A stretch of 64,000 bases of DNA, from positions 1 to 64,000 of the forward strand of contig JAJPGT010000070.1 of NCBI GenBank assembly GCA_021325655.1, given 5' to 3'. This document shows positions 54,509-63,684 of this stretch, one piece after another. A program made the translations under genes and the position numbers. Position 1 is the first letter of the stretch. Every line of letters starts with the position of its first letter. Source of the stretch: Pseudomonadota bacterium (GTDB taxonomy: Bacteria > Chloroflexota > UBA6077 > JAJPGT01). The notes under the pieces are model-generated. The model saw only the letters and a list, made by a program, of their open reading frames with translations. It was not told the origin of the DNA and did no database searches.

Positions 54509-56184
54509 AGGCGTGCCGCCAGCAGCAGGATCACCGCCACGCCCAGCAGCGAGGCGAGCGCGTAGCGGGTCAGCAGGCCGGTCTGGAGCCCGGCCAGGCC
54601 GCGCGATAGCGAGTAGCCGGCCTGGCCGAGCGCGTCGGCCCAGCCGGTGCCGACCTCGGCCGGAGTGGCGCCGGGCGCGCTCTGGACGATCGGCCAGGAT
54701 AGCCCGATGCCCGCCAGCCCCAGAACCGCTGCCGCCAGACCGGTTGCCGAGAAGGCGCGCAGCGGCTCGATCGCCCCGAGCACCGGGGTCAGCGCCCGCG
54801 ACAGCCCGCCCCCAGGCCATTCGAAGTAACCGGCCACCACTGCCATGATCGCCAGCGGCACCAGCGGCCAGACCTGGAGCGCTGGCTCGTGGTGGGGATG
54901 GGTCCGCTCGGGGCCGAAGTACACCCCGAACAGCAGCCGGCCGATGTACAGCCCGGTGACGAGCGCCCCGGCCAGGAGCAGGTAGCCGATCAGCGGGTTC
55001 TCCCGCAGCCCGGCGTCGATGATCGCGTCCTTGCTGAAGCCGCCGCTGGTGGCCGGGAAGCCGATCAGCGCCAGCGCGCCGACCAGGAACGTTCCGAAGC
55101 TCACCGGGAGGCGGCGACGCAGCCCGCCCAGCCGCGCCAGGTCCTCCTCGCCGCCCGTCGCGTGAATCGCCACGCCAGCGGCGAGGAACAGCAGCGCCTT
55201 GAAGAAGGCGTGGGTGAACAGGTGGAAGATGCTGGCGAACGGCGCGGCCAGGCCGGCCGCGGCGAACATGTATCCGAGCTGGCTGATAGTCGAGTAGGCC
55301 AGGCCGCGCTTGAAGTTGCGCTGGAACAGGCTGACGATCCCGCCGCCGAGCATGGTGAGCGTCCCGAGCCAGGCGGTGACAAGCATCACGCCCGGCGCCA
55401 GCTCCAGCACCGCGTGGGTGCGCACCAGCAAATAGACGCCCGCGGCGACCATTGTCGCGGCGTGGATCAGCGCGCTGACGGGCGTCGGGCCAGCCATCGC
55501 GGTTGGGATCCAGAAGTACAGCGGCCCCTGCGCCGACTTGGCTGCGGCGGCGATCAGCAGCAGCCAGGCCAGCAGCGCCGCCCCGCCGAGCCCCGCCGTG
55601 CACCGGGGAGTACCGAGGGTGGTCAGGTCGCCGCAGCCGCTCGGAACGATCACCGCAGCCAGCAGTAGCGCCGCGTCGCCGAGCATGTTGGCTGCCAGCG
55701 CGTCCAGCCCGGCACGCAGCGTCCCCGGCCGGTCGCGCCAGAAGCTGATCAGCAGGAAGCTGGCCAGGCCGACCCCGGCCCAGCCGACCAGCAGCACCCC
55801 GAGTGTCCCGCCCAGCACCAGCAGCGCCATCGCGGCGACGAAGAAGTCCAGGTAGCAGAAGAAGCGCCGCTGGCCGGGATCGCCCTCCATGTAGGACAAC
55901 GAGTAGACGTAGACGAAGAACGAGACGAAGCCGAGAATCGCCAGCATCAGCGCCGCCAGGGCGTCGGCGCGCAGGTGCAGCGAGCCGTCCGGCAGGAACG
56001 GGGCCCAGTTGGGGATCACCACGTCGCCCGGGACCGCGCCGGTGGCGAACCAGGCCAGCGCCGCCAGCAGCATCACCAGCGGCCCCCAGATACTGGCGAT
56101 GCCCGGCCGGCGGCCGACGCCGGCAGCGGTCAGCACCAGGCCCGGCAGCGTCAGCACCCAGGTCCAGGGAAGCAGCGCGCTCAT
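54505..56184 (-). CDS. nuoL: NADH-quinone oxidoreductase subunit L
   Basis: 559 aa, shorter than typical ~610. Contains the antiporter core AAAAKSAQGPLYFWIPTAMAGPTPVSALIHAATMVAAGVYLL. The C-terminus retains a final span (LLTRYALASLLGVAVILL) but has less room for the long lateral helix. It begins with ATGA overlap on the nuoK stop and runs straight into nuoN. Confidence 0.95.
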   Translation of the reverse strand: MSALLPWTWVLTLPGLVLTAAGVGRRPGIASIWGPLVMLLAALAWFATGAVPGDVVIPNWAPFLPDGSLHLRADALAALMLAILGFVSFFVYVYSLSYMEGDPGQRRFFCYLDFFVAAMALLVLGGTLGVLLVGWAGVGLASFLLISFWRDRPGTLRAGLDALAANMLGDAALLLAAVIVPSGCGDLTTLGTPRCTAGLGGAALLAWLLLIAAAAKSAQGPLYFWIPTAMAGPTPVSALIHAATMVAAGVYLLVRTHAVLELAPGVMLVTAWLGTLTMLGGGIVSLFQRNFKRGLAYSTISQLGYMFAAAGLAAPFASIFHLFTHAFFKALLFLAAGVAIHATGGEEDLARLGGLRRRLPVSFGTFLVGALALIGFPATSGGFSKDAIIDAGLRENPLIGYLLLAGALVTGLYIGRLLFGVYFGPERTHPHHEPALQVWPLVPLAIMAVVAGYFEWPGGGLSRALTPVLGAIEPLRAFSATGLAAAVLGLAGIGLSWPIVQSAPGATPAEVGTGWADALGQAGYSLSRGLAGLQTGLLTRYALASLLGVAVILLLAARL

Positions 56185-56483
56185 CCGCGCACCTCGCGCG
56201 TCTCGTCCACGTCCGCCATCACCTGGTCGCGGTACAGCGCCAGCGCCAGCCCGAGCCCAATCACCGCTTCCGCTGCGGCGATCACCAGCACGATCAGCGC
56301 GATCGCCTGCCCCAAGACCTCGCCCCGGACGCGGCCGCCGAGCACGATCAGCAGGTTGGCCGCGTTCAGCATGATCTCCACCGCCATCAGCACCGCCACC
56401 GGATTGCGCCGCAGCAGCACGCCCGCCGCGCCGAGCGCGAACAGCGCCGCGGTGGTGGCGAGCACGATCGCCTCTGCGGTCAT
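56181..56483 (-). CDS. nuoK: NADH-quinone oxidoreductase subunit K
   Basis: 100 aa, three spans. Buried glutamates lie in VEIMLNAANLL and IAAAEAVIGLGLAL, the expected proton-path positions. Overlaps nuoJ and nuoL by 4 bp each. Confidence 0.96.
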   Translation of the reverse strand: MTAEAIVLATTAALFALGAAGVLLRRNPVAVLMAVEIMLNAANLLIVLGGRVRGEVLGQAIALIVLVIAAAEAVIGLGLALALYRDQVMADVDETREVRG

Positions 56484-56974
56484 CGCTCCACCTCCTGTCG
56501 GCGCCAGATCGTCACCGCGCCGATGATCGCCACCAGCAGCAGCGGCGCGGTCAGCTCGAACGGCACCACCAGCGGCTCGAGCAGGGCGCGGCCGATCGGC
56601 GCCACCCCGGTGGCTGGCTGCGGGGCGGGGGCCGGAAGCTGGACGGAGAGCACCGCGCCAAGCGCGAGCAGCAGCGCTCCGCCACCGACGAGCGCGGCGA
56701 TGATCCGCGAGGACGTCGCCGCGCGCTCGATCCCGCCCGCAGGAAGCAGCGCTACGACGAACAGGAACAGCACCACGATCGCGCCGGAGTAGATCAGCAG
56801 TTGCCCGAAGGCAATCAGGTCGGCGGCCAGGAGCAAGTACAGCGCGACGATACTCAGACTGTGGATGAGCAGCGCGACGGCGCCATGCACTGGCCGCCGC
56901 GCGAGTATCACGCCGAGTGCGCTGACCAGCGCCACGGCGCAGCCGACAATCAGGGGAACCAGCAGCGCGTCCAC
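56480..56974 (-). CDS. nuoJ: NADH-quinone oxidoreductase subunit J
   Basis: 164 aa, five spans, with the conserved GQLLIYSGAIVVLFLFVVALL. The GTG start follows an AGAAGGA site 44 bp after nuoI. Part of the membrane arm. Confidence 0.95.
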   Translation of the reverse strand: MDALLVPLIVGCAVALVSALGVILARRPVHGAVALLIHSLSIVALYLLLAADLIAFGQLLIYSGAIVVLFLFVVALLPAGGIERAATSSRIIAALVGGGALLLALGAVLSVQLPAPAPQPATGVAPIGRALLEPLVVPFELTAPLLLVAIIGAVTIWRRQEVER

Positions 56975-57018
56975 GTCAATCCTTCTCTTCGCTCATAAGC
57001 GCGGGCCCGGCCCTGTGC

Positions 57019-57582
57019 TCAGTGCTCCGCCTGGCCAGTGTTGGCGCCGATCGGGTGATGCGTGCGGTAGACCGTCCCGAGGTCGTCCTCAGGGGGCACG
57101 TCGATCACGCGCGGCTTGTCGACGTCCGGATGATACTGCCGCCGCGGCGCGTACTTCTCCGGCTCCAGCAGCATCTCCTTGGTGTAGACGAAGTCCGGCC
57201 GGGCGAAGTCGGACAGCTCGTACTCCGGCCCGAGCTTGATTGCGTCGACCGGGCAGGCCTCCTCGCAGTAGCCGCAGAAGATGCAGCGGATCATGTTGAT
57301 CTCGTACACCTTCGCATAGCGCTCGCCCGGCGAGACCGGGTGCTCAGGGTCGTTCTCGGCCGGGATCACCAGGATCGCCTGGCTGGGGCAGGCCGCGGCG
57401 CACAGCTCGCAGCCGATGCAGCGCTCCAGCCCGTCCTCGTGCCGATACAGCCGATGCCGCCCGCGGAATCGAGCGGGCAATGGCCGCTTCACGTCCGGGT
57501 AATTCAGCGTCACCGGGGGCCGGCCGACGTGCTTCAGCGTCGTCCACATCCCCCGTGCCAGTGCGCGCAATCCCTCGAACAT
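57019..57582 (-). CDS. nuoI: NADH-quinone oxidoreductase subunit I
   Basis: 187 aa. Two [4Fe-4S] motifs, CIGCELCAAACP and CIFCGYCEEACP, carry electrons through N6a/N6b to subunit B. The C-terminal ~55 residues are charged and extended. ATG start with GGAGGATGG site. Confidence 0.96.
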   Translation of the reverse strand: MFEGLRALARGMWTTLKHVGRPPVTLNYPDVKRPLPARFRGRHRLYRHEDGLERCIGCELCAAACPSQAILVIPAENDPEHPVSPGERYAKVYEINMIRCIFCGYCEEACPVDAIKLGPEYELSDFARPDFVYTKEMLLEPEKYAPRRQYHPDVDKPRVIDVPPEDDLGTVYRTHHPIGANTGQAEH

Positions 57583-57671
57583 CCATCCTCCAGGCTGAGG
57601 ATTCTCGGCGTCAGCTCTCGACGTTCAGCCAGGGCGTCGGCGGCAGCAAGCTCGCCATGCGCCGCTCGGTG

Positions 57672-58655
57672 TCATCCTACCGCCGCGACCGCGATCGCCG
57701 TCACCGCGACGTTGGCCAGCCCGAGCGGCAGCAGCACGCTCCAGCACAGCCGCATGAGCTGGTCGTAGCGCATCCGCGGCAGCGTCGCCCGCAGCCAGAC
57801 GAACAGGAACAGGAACAGCAGCATCTTGATCAGCAGCCAGTGCGGGCCGGGCAGGATCGGGAACGACCAGCCACCCAGAAACAGCGTCGCGGCGATCGCG
57901 GAGACCGTGATCATGTTCACGTACTCCGCCATGTAGAACATCGCGAAGCGGAAGCCGCTGTACTCGGTGTGATAGCCCGCCACCAGCTCCGTGTCCGCTT
58001 CGGGCAGGTCGAACGGAGCGCGGTTCGTCTCCGCCACCGCCGCGATCAGGTACAGGATGAAGCCGAGCGGCTGCAGGACGATGAACCAGATCGCGTGCGC
58101 CTGCTCCTCGACGATGACGCCCAGCGACAGCGTCCCGCTGATAATCACCACGCCGACGATCGCCAGGCCCAGGATCAGTTCGTAGGACACCACTTGCGCT
58201 GTAGCTCGCAGCCCGCCCAGCAGGGAGTATTTCGAGCCGGAGGACCAGCCGCCGAGCACGAGCCCGTACACCCCGAGGCTGCTCACCCCGATCAGGTACA
58301 GCACGCTCACCGGCACGTCGGCGATTCCGAGAGGGACCCGGAGGCCGCCAACGCTCAGGGTTGGCCCAATCGGGATCACCGCGAACGCTGCCAGCGCCGC
58401 GAACAGGGCGATCGCCGGGGCGAACGGATACAGCAGCGTGTCGGCCGTAAACGGGGTGATGTTCTCTTTGAAGAACAGCTTCACCGCGTCGGCCAGCGGC
58501 TGGAGCAGCCCGGCCGGTCCGACCCGGTTGGGGCCAATGCGGACCTGGAAGCGGCTAATGACCCGCCGCTCGAACCAGGTCATGTAGGCCATGCCGGTCA
58601 GCAGGATGCCGATCAGCACCACCGAGCGAATCAGGGTAACCAGTACGTCAGCCAT
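57672..58655 (-). CDS. nuoH: NADH-quinone oxidoreductase subunit H
   Basis: 327 aa, eight spans. The family segments FQVRIGPNRVGP and AETNRAPFDLPEADTELVAG are intact and line the quinone entry site. ATG 58655 overlaps the nuoG stop by 8 bp. An 89-bp gap precedes nuoI. Confidence 0.96.
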   Translation of the reverse strand: MADVLVTLIRSVVLIGILLTGMAYMTWFERRVISRFQVRIGPNRVGPAGLLQPLADAVKLFFKENITPFTADTLLYPFAPAIALFAALAAFAVIPIGPTLSVGGLRVPLGIADVPVSVLYLIGVSSLGVYGLVLGGWSSGSKYSLLGGLRATAQVVSYELILGLAIVGVVIISGTLSLGVIVEEQAHAIWFIVLQPLGFILYLIAAVAETNRAPFDLPEADTELVAGYHTEYSGFRFAMFYMAEYVNMITVSAIAATLFLGGWSFPILPGPHWLLIKMLLFLFLFVWLRATLPRMRYDQLMRLCWSVLLPLGLANVAVTAIAVAAVG

Positions 58656-60582
58656 GGCTGGCGCCCACTCCTGCGAGGACGCGCCCCTGCCCGGGAAGCC
58701 CGCCCGAGAGCGCCGCGGCGTAGCCCCGGTGTGCCTCGGCCAGCGCCGCCCGTACCTGAAGGATGTCCGGCCGCAGCGAAGCGCCAAGCTGCCCGGCCAG
58801 GTGGGCCAGCAGCTCCCAGTCCATGCGCGCCTGTGGCGGCGCCCCGCCGCCGACGTTGAGTGGCTGCACCCGCCCCTCGAGATTGGTCAGCGAGCCCACC
58901 TGTTCATACGGGTGTGCCAGCGGCAGCAGCACCTCTACCTGGCCCAGGTCCTCGGGCAGTGTGGTGGCGGCGACGATCCGCCGCGCCGCGCCGGTCTCCG
59001 GCCACGCCTCGTCACCCACCAGCAGCAGCGTGCGCACGTCCACCCCGCCCAGCCACGTGGCCGCGTCCGCCCGCGCCAGGTCCGGCGCCAGCTCCTGCGC
59101 TCCGCGCCCGTTGGACGCCAGCGCCGGGGCACCGACCATCCCGCCGCCCTCGCCGGCCTGGAGCAGGCGTGCCAGTGCTTCCAGCGCCGCGAGCCCGCGC
59201 GCCTCCCGCGCCAGGTGCAGGCCGGCCAGCAGCGTCGTCGGCCGACCCTCCAGGTGCTTGCGCGCCGCCGCGATTTCGGCGGGCGCCGAGCCGCCGCCGA
59301 GCGCGGTGGCCAGCGCCTCGAGTACCGGCGTCTCCGCGCCGCGCTCGGTGCGGATCCAGGCGGCGGTATCGCGATAGAGCCCGTTGCCGGCGCCGACCAC
59401 GACCAGCTTCGCTCCGTTGCGGACGACGGCGCGCCGGATCCAGAGCGCCAGCACCGGCAGCTCATACCAGGCGTCCAACCCCGCCAGGACGATCGTCTTG
59501 CTCTTCGGGATGTCCGTGATCGCTCCCTGCACCGGCCAGGGGGAACCGACGGTTGGCCAGAAGGCCGCCGGCGCCGCTCCAAGCCGCGGCCGCAGGACGT
59601 CGGCGAAGACCCAGATCGCCTCGTTGCTCAGCGCCGGAGACAGCAACGCCGCCGCGCCGGGCTCGCGCAGCAGCTCGGCGGCGCGGGCAAGCGCCTCCCC
59701 GAATGCCGCTGGCACCAGCGCGCCGCCGCGGCGTACCAGCGGCTGTACCGCGCGGCGCTCCCGCGCTGGCGGCATGGTATCGAAGCGACCGTAGTCACAC
59801 AGCCAGCCGTCGTCCACCGCCGGGTTCTCGCGCGACACCAGCCGCAGCACCCGGGCGTCGCGGCTATGGATGGAGATGTTGCAGCCGACCGCGCAGCCGG
59901 CGCAGGTGCTCGGGGTGCGGCGCAGGTCCCAGGGGCGGGCGCGGAAGCGATACTGGCGGCTGGTCAGCGCTCCCACCGGGCAGAGCTCAATGGTGTTGCC
60001 GGAGAAGATCGAGTCGAACGTCTCCCCCTCCAGCACCCCCACCTCGCTCACCCCGCCACGGTTGATCGCGACGATCGCCTCATCGCCAGGAATCTCCGCC
60101 TGGAAGCGGGTGCAGCGGTAGCAGAGAATGCAGCGCTCCTTGTCCAGCACGATCCGGTCAGACAGCGGGAACGCCTTGTCCTTGTGGACCTTGTCTTCGG
60201 TGAAGCGGCTAACGCCCAGGCCGTACGCGAAGGCGTTGTCCTGCAGCGGGCACTCGCCGCCCTTGTCGCAGATCGGGCAATCCAGCGGGTGGTTCGCCAG
60301 CAGCAGCTCGATGACCCCATTCTGTGCGGCGATCACCTCGGGGGTGTTGGTGTGCACCACCATCCCGTCGGCGACCGGGGTGGTGCAGGCCGTCTGCAGC
60401 CGCGGCATCTTCTCAATCGACACCAGGCACATGCGGCAGGCGCCGACCGGCTTCAGCTTGGGGTGGTAGCAGAAGACCGGGATCTCCAGGTCGATCTGCT
60501 TGGCGGCCTCCACCAGGAGCGTCCCTTTCGGAACGCTCAGCGGGCGCCCGTTGATCGTCACCGTTACCAGATCAGTTGACAC
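58648..60582 (-). CDS. nuoG: NADH-quinone oxidoreductase subunit G
   Basis: 644 aa, shorter than E. coli NuoG (~900) but with all N-terminal cluster motifs: the [2Fe-2S] FCYHPK...GACRMCLV with ACTTPV, HPLDCPICDKGGECPLQD, CILCYRCTRF with CPVGAL, and an N7-like CAGCAVGCN. The C-terminal region is a reduced molybdopterin-oxidoreductase-like fold with no cofactor motif. GTG start with GAGGAG. Confidence 0.95.
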   Translation of the reverse strand: MSTDLVTVTINGRPLSVPKGTLLVEAAKQIDLEIPVFCYHPKLKPVGACRMCLVSIEKMPRLQTACTTPVADGMVVHTNTPEVIAAQNGVIELLLANHPLDCPICDKGGECPLQDNAFAYGLGVSRFTEDKVHKDKAFPLSDRIVLDKERCILCYRCTRFQAEIPGDEAIVAINRGGVSEVGVLEGETFDSIFSGNTIELCPVGALTSRQYRFRARPWDLRRTPSTCAGCAVGCNISIHSRDARVLRLVSRENPAVDDGWLCDYGRFDTMPPARERRAVQPLVRRGGALVPAAFGEALARAAELLREPGAAALLSPALSNEAIWVFADVLRPRLGAAPAAFWPTVGSPWPVQGAITDIPKSKTIVLAGLDAWYELPVLALWIRRAVVRNGAKLVVVGAGNGLYRDTAAWIRTERGAETPVLEALATALGGGSAPAEIAAARKHLEGRPTTLLAGLHLAREARGLAALEALARLLQAGEGGGMVGAPALASNGRGAQELAPDLARADAATWLGGVDVRTLLLVGDEAWPETGAARRIVAATTLPEDLGQVEVLLPLAHPYEQVGSLTNLEGRVQPLNVGGGAPPQARMDWELLAHLAGQLGASLRPDILQVRAALAEAHRGYAAALSGGLPGQGRVLAGVGASHG

Positions 60583-60606
60583 GATGCTCCTCGTCTCCGC
60601 CGTGCG

Positions 60607-61890
60607 CTAGTTCCAGCTCGGGAAGGGGCAGCGGCCCAGCTCGATGTGGCGGACATACTCCTCTCGGAAATGGCGAATCGTCGCGGTCACCGGGCTGGTC
60701 GCGAAGTCGCCTAGCGCACAGAGCACTTTGCCGTTGATCTCGCCGGAGAGCGACAGCAGCAGGTCGATGTCCGCCGCCGTCCCCCGGCCCTCCTCCAGCC
60801 GCACCAGCACCTTGTGGAGCCAGCCGGTGCCCTCGCGGCAGGGAGTGCACTTGCCGCAGGATTCGTGGCGGAAGAACTCCTCCATCCGCGCGGCGGCGCG
60901 GACCATACAGGTCGTCTCGTCGAGCACGATCAGGCTGGCCGAGCCGAGCATCGACCCGGCCGCGGCGACGGAGTCGTAGTCGAGCTTCGTGTCCAGCTTG
61001 TCCGCTGGCACCACCGGTGCCGAGGCGCCGGCCGGCAGCACGCCCTTTACTGCCCGCCCGCCGGGGACGCCGCCGCCGTAGGTGTCGATCAGCTCGCGGA
61101 AGGTGACCGCGCCCAGCGGCAGTTCGTAGTTGCCCGGTCGGTTCACTCGGCCCGACAGGCAGAAGATCTTCGGCCCCGTGTTCTTCGGCGGGACGCCGAT
61201 CGTGGTGTACCAGGCGGCGCCGTGGCGCAGGATGAACGGCACGTTGGCGATCGTCTCGACGTTGTTCACCACGGTTGGCCGCCGGTACAGGCCCTCCACC
61301 GCGGGGAACGGGGGCCGGGAGCGGGGCATCGGCCGCCGTCCTTCCAGCGACTCCAGCAGCGCCGTCTCCTCGCCGCAGATGTAGGCGCCCGCGCCGCGGA
61401 AGACGTGGATCTCTAGGCTGTACTCCGTCCCGAAGATCTTGTTCCCGATCAGCCCGGCTGCCTTGGCCTCGGCGATCGCCGCGTCGAGCCGGTCGGCGGC
61501 GACCGCGTACTCGCCGCGAATGTAGATGAACGCCACCCGCGAGCTGATCGCGTAGGCGCTGATCGCAATCCCCTCGATCAGCAGGTGCGGGTTCGTCTCC
61601 ATGATCTCGCGGTCCTTGAAGGTCCCTGGCTCCGACTCGTCGGCGTTGACGCACAGGTACTTGTCGCCCGGCCCCTTGGGAACGAAGCTCCACTTCATCC
61701 CGGTTGGGAAGCCGGCCCCGCCGCGGCCGCGCAGCCCGGACGCCTTCACCTCTTCGATGACCGCCTCCGGAGTCATCTCCGTGGCGACCTTCTTCCAGGC
61801 GGTGTAGCCATCTTCCGCCTGGTACTCCTCGAGCGAGAGCGGGGTCGGTCGCCCGGCATGGGCCAGCAGCAGCGGCTGATAGTCGCTCAT
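60607..61890 (-). CDS. nuoF: NADH-quinone oxidoreductase subunit F
   Basis: 427 aa; binds NADH and FMN. GRGGAGFPTG (~54-63) and the [4Fe-4S] motif ESCGKCTPCREG with CALGDFA are intact. ATG 61890 overlaps the nuoE stop (ATGA); the longer frame is antisense-like composition. Confidence 0.97.
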   Translation of the reverse strand: MSDYQPLLLAHAGRPTPLSLEEYQAEDGYTAWKKVATEMTPEAVIEEVKASGLRGRGGAGFPTGMKWSFVPKGPGDKYLCVNADESEPGTFKDREIMETNPHLLIEGIAISAYAISSRVAFIYIRGEYAVAADRLDAAIAEAKAAGLIGNKIFGTEYSLEIHVFRGAGAYICGEETALLESLEGRRPMPRSRPPFPAVEGLYRRPTVVNNVETIANVPFILRHGAAWYTTIGVPPKNTGPKIFCLSGRVNRPGNYELPLGAVTFRELIDTYGGGVPGGRAVKGVLPAGASAPVVPADKLDTKLDYDSVAAAGSMLGSASLIVLDETTCMVRAAARMEEFFRHESCGKCTPCREGTGWLHKVLVRLEEGRGTAADIDLLLSLSGEINGKVLCALGDFATSPVTATIRHFREEYVRHIELGRCPFPSWN

Positions 61891-62390
61891 GCCGCGCTCT
61901 CCCGCCCCTGCTGCCGCGGCGCGTTCAGCTCCTGCAGGAGCTGCTGGGTCGCCTCCGGGGTCAGGGACTCGCGATACACCTCGTTCACCCGCGCCATCGG
62001 GGCGCGATGGCAGGCGCCAAAGCACTCCGGAGTACGGATCAGCGTCACCTCGCCATCCGGGGTCGTCTGCCCCGGCGCGATACCGAGCCCAGCCGACAGG
62101 TCGCGAAGCAGCCGCTCGGCGCCGGCCAGCGCGCAGGGAAGCTGTACGCACACCTCCACCCGCACCCGGCCCTCGGGCTCCAGGCGCAGCATGGAGTAGA
62201 ACGTGGCCAGCTCCCAGGCGGCGGCGTGAGATACCCCCACCAGCTCCGCCACCTCGGCCACTGCTTCAGGTGGCAGGTAGCCACGCTCCTCCTGCGCCAG
62301 CTTCAGCGCCGGTAGCAGCGCCGTGCGCCGTGACGGATAGCGCTCCGTCTCGGCTCGAATCTTCTCCTGCGTCTCCGCGGACAGCATCAT
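61887..62390 (-). CDS. nuoE: NADH-quinone oxidoreductase subunit E
   Basis: 167 aa thioredoxin-like subunit with a [2Fe-2S] cluster on Cys81, Cys86, Cys123 and Cys127 (CVQLPC and ECFGACHRAP). Two adjacent ATGs at the start. Separated from nuoD by 91 bp that show no clear feature. Confidence 0.96.
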   Translation of the reverse strand: MMLSAETQEKIRAETERYPSRRTALLPALKLAQEERGYLPPEAVAEVAELVGVSHAAAWELATFYSMLRLEPEGRVRVEVCVQLPCALAGAERLLRDLSAGLGIAPGQTTPDGEVTLIRTPECFGACHRAPMARVNEVYRESLTPEATQQLLQELNAPRQQGRESAA

Positions 62391-62481
62391 CTATCACTAC
62401 CAGTCTCTCATCCCACGTTCCGAGGCCGTGCCGTGGCCAGCGTTATCGCCGGCCCGGGGGCGCACAGCTTCGGAACGGAAT

Positions 62482-63684
62482 CTAGCGGTCGACTTCGCCA
62501 AGGATGGGATCGACGCTGGAGATGGTCGCGATCAGGTCGGCCACCATCCCCCCCTCTGCCATCACCTTGAGGGCCTGGACGTTCGCGAACGAGGGGGCCC
62601 GCTCGTGCACCCGCACCGGCCGGCCCGAGCCATCGCTCACCACATAGAAGCCGAGCTCCCCGCGTGGCGACTCGACCGGGACGTACGCCTCGCCCCTGGG
62701 CGGCCGCATCCCCTCGGTGAACAGCTTGAAATGATGGATCACCGCCTCCATCGAGTGCGCCAGCTCCTCGCGCGGCGGCGGCATCACCTTGCGATCGCTC
62801 GTCCTGACTGGGCCCTCTGGGAGCCGATCGAGCGCCTGCCGGGCGATCCGCACCGACTGGCGCAGCTCCGCCACCCGCACCAGGTAACGGTCGTAGCAAT
62901 CGCCGTTTCTGCCAGTCGGCACCTCGAAGTCGTACGTCTCGTAGCCGCAGTAGGGCTTCGCCTTGCGGATGTCGAACGGCACCCCGGTGGCACGCAGGAT
63001 CGGTCCGCTCACTCCCCAGGCCAGGCACTGCTCGGCCGTGATCCGCCCGATACCGACCATACGCTCCTGGAACAGCGGGTTGTTCGTCAGCAGCGACTCG
63101 TACTCGTCGATCCGCTCCGGCATGATATCGAGGAACTTCGCGGCCCGCTCCTCCCAGCCAGGCGGAAAGTCCATCGCCAGCCCGCCGGGGCGGATGAAGC
63201 TGGTCATCATCCGCTGCCCGCTCATCTCCTCGAACAGGTCCAGGCACTGCTCGCGCTCGCGGAAGCAGTACAGGAACACCGAGCTGGCGCCCAGGTCGAG
63301 CGCGGTCGTCCCAAGCCAGACCAGGTGCGAGGCGATGCGGGTCAGCTCGGCGAGCAGCACCCGCGCCACGGTAGCGCGGGGGGGGATCTCGCACCCAAAC
63401 AGCTTCTCCACTGAAAGCGCGAAGGCGAGGTTGTTCCCGAGTGGATTCAGGTAGTCCATCCGGTCGGTGAGCGTCACGCCCTGCAGGTAGGTCTTGGCTT
63501 CGAACGTCTTCTCGATGCCGGTGTGCAGGTAGCCAATCACCGGCTGGCAGGTGACGACGATCTCGCCGTCCAGGTCCAGCTCCAGCCGGAGCACCCCGTG
63601 GGTCGACGGGTGCTGCGGCCCCATGTTGATATGGAGCAGCTCGCGCTCAGGAGTAGGCGGGCGGGTATCCGTGTCAGTCGCCAT
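62482..63684 (-). CDS. nuoD: NADH-quinone oxidoreductase subunit D
   Basis: 400 aa, hydrogenase-large-subunit-like fold lining the quinone site. GPQHPSTHGVLR near the start and IGYLHTGIEK, DRMDYLNPLGNN are conserved. ATG 63684 with GGAGCAAT; overlaps nuoC by 11 bp. Confidence 0.97.
   Translation of the reverse strand: MATDTDTRPPTPERELLHINMGPQHPSTHGVLRLELDLDGEIVVTCQPVIGYLHTGIEKTFEAKTYLQGVTLTDRMDYLNPLGNNLAFALSVEKLFGCEIPPRATVARVLLAELTRIASHLVWLGTTALDLGASSVFLYCFREREQCLDLFEEMSGQRMMTSFIRPGGLAMDFPPGWEERAAKFLDIMPERIDEYESLLTNNPLFQERMVGIGRITAEQCLAWGVSGPILRATGVPFDIRKAKPYCGYETYDFEVPTGRNGDCYDRYLVRVAELRQSVRIARQALDRLPEGPVRTSDRKVMPPPREELAHSMEAVIHHFKLFTEGMRPPRGEAYVPVESPRGELGFYVVSDGSGRPVRVHERAPSFANVQALKVMAEGGMVADLIATISSVDPILGEVDR

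Noticed and set aside
58591-60579. Open frame of 660 codons on the plus strand opposite nuoG
   Set aside because: Exact antisense of a conserved gene in high-G+C DNA, where long shadow frames are expected; arginine/glutamine-rich and without family features. The same applies to long frames opposite 44816-49051 and 35465-36766.
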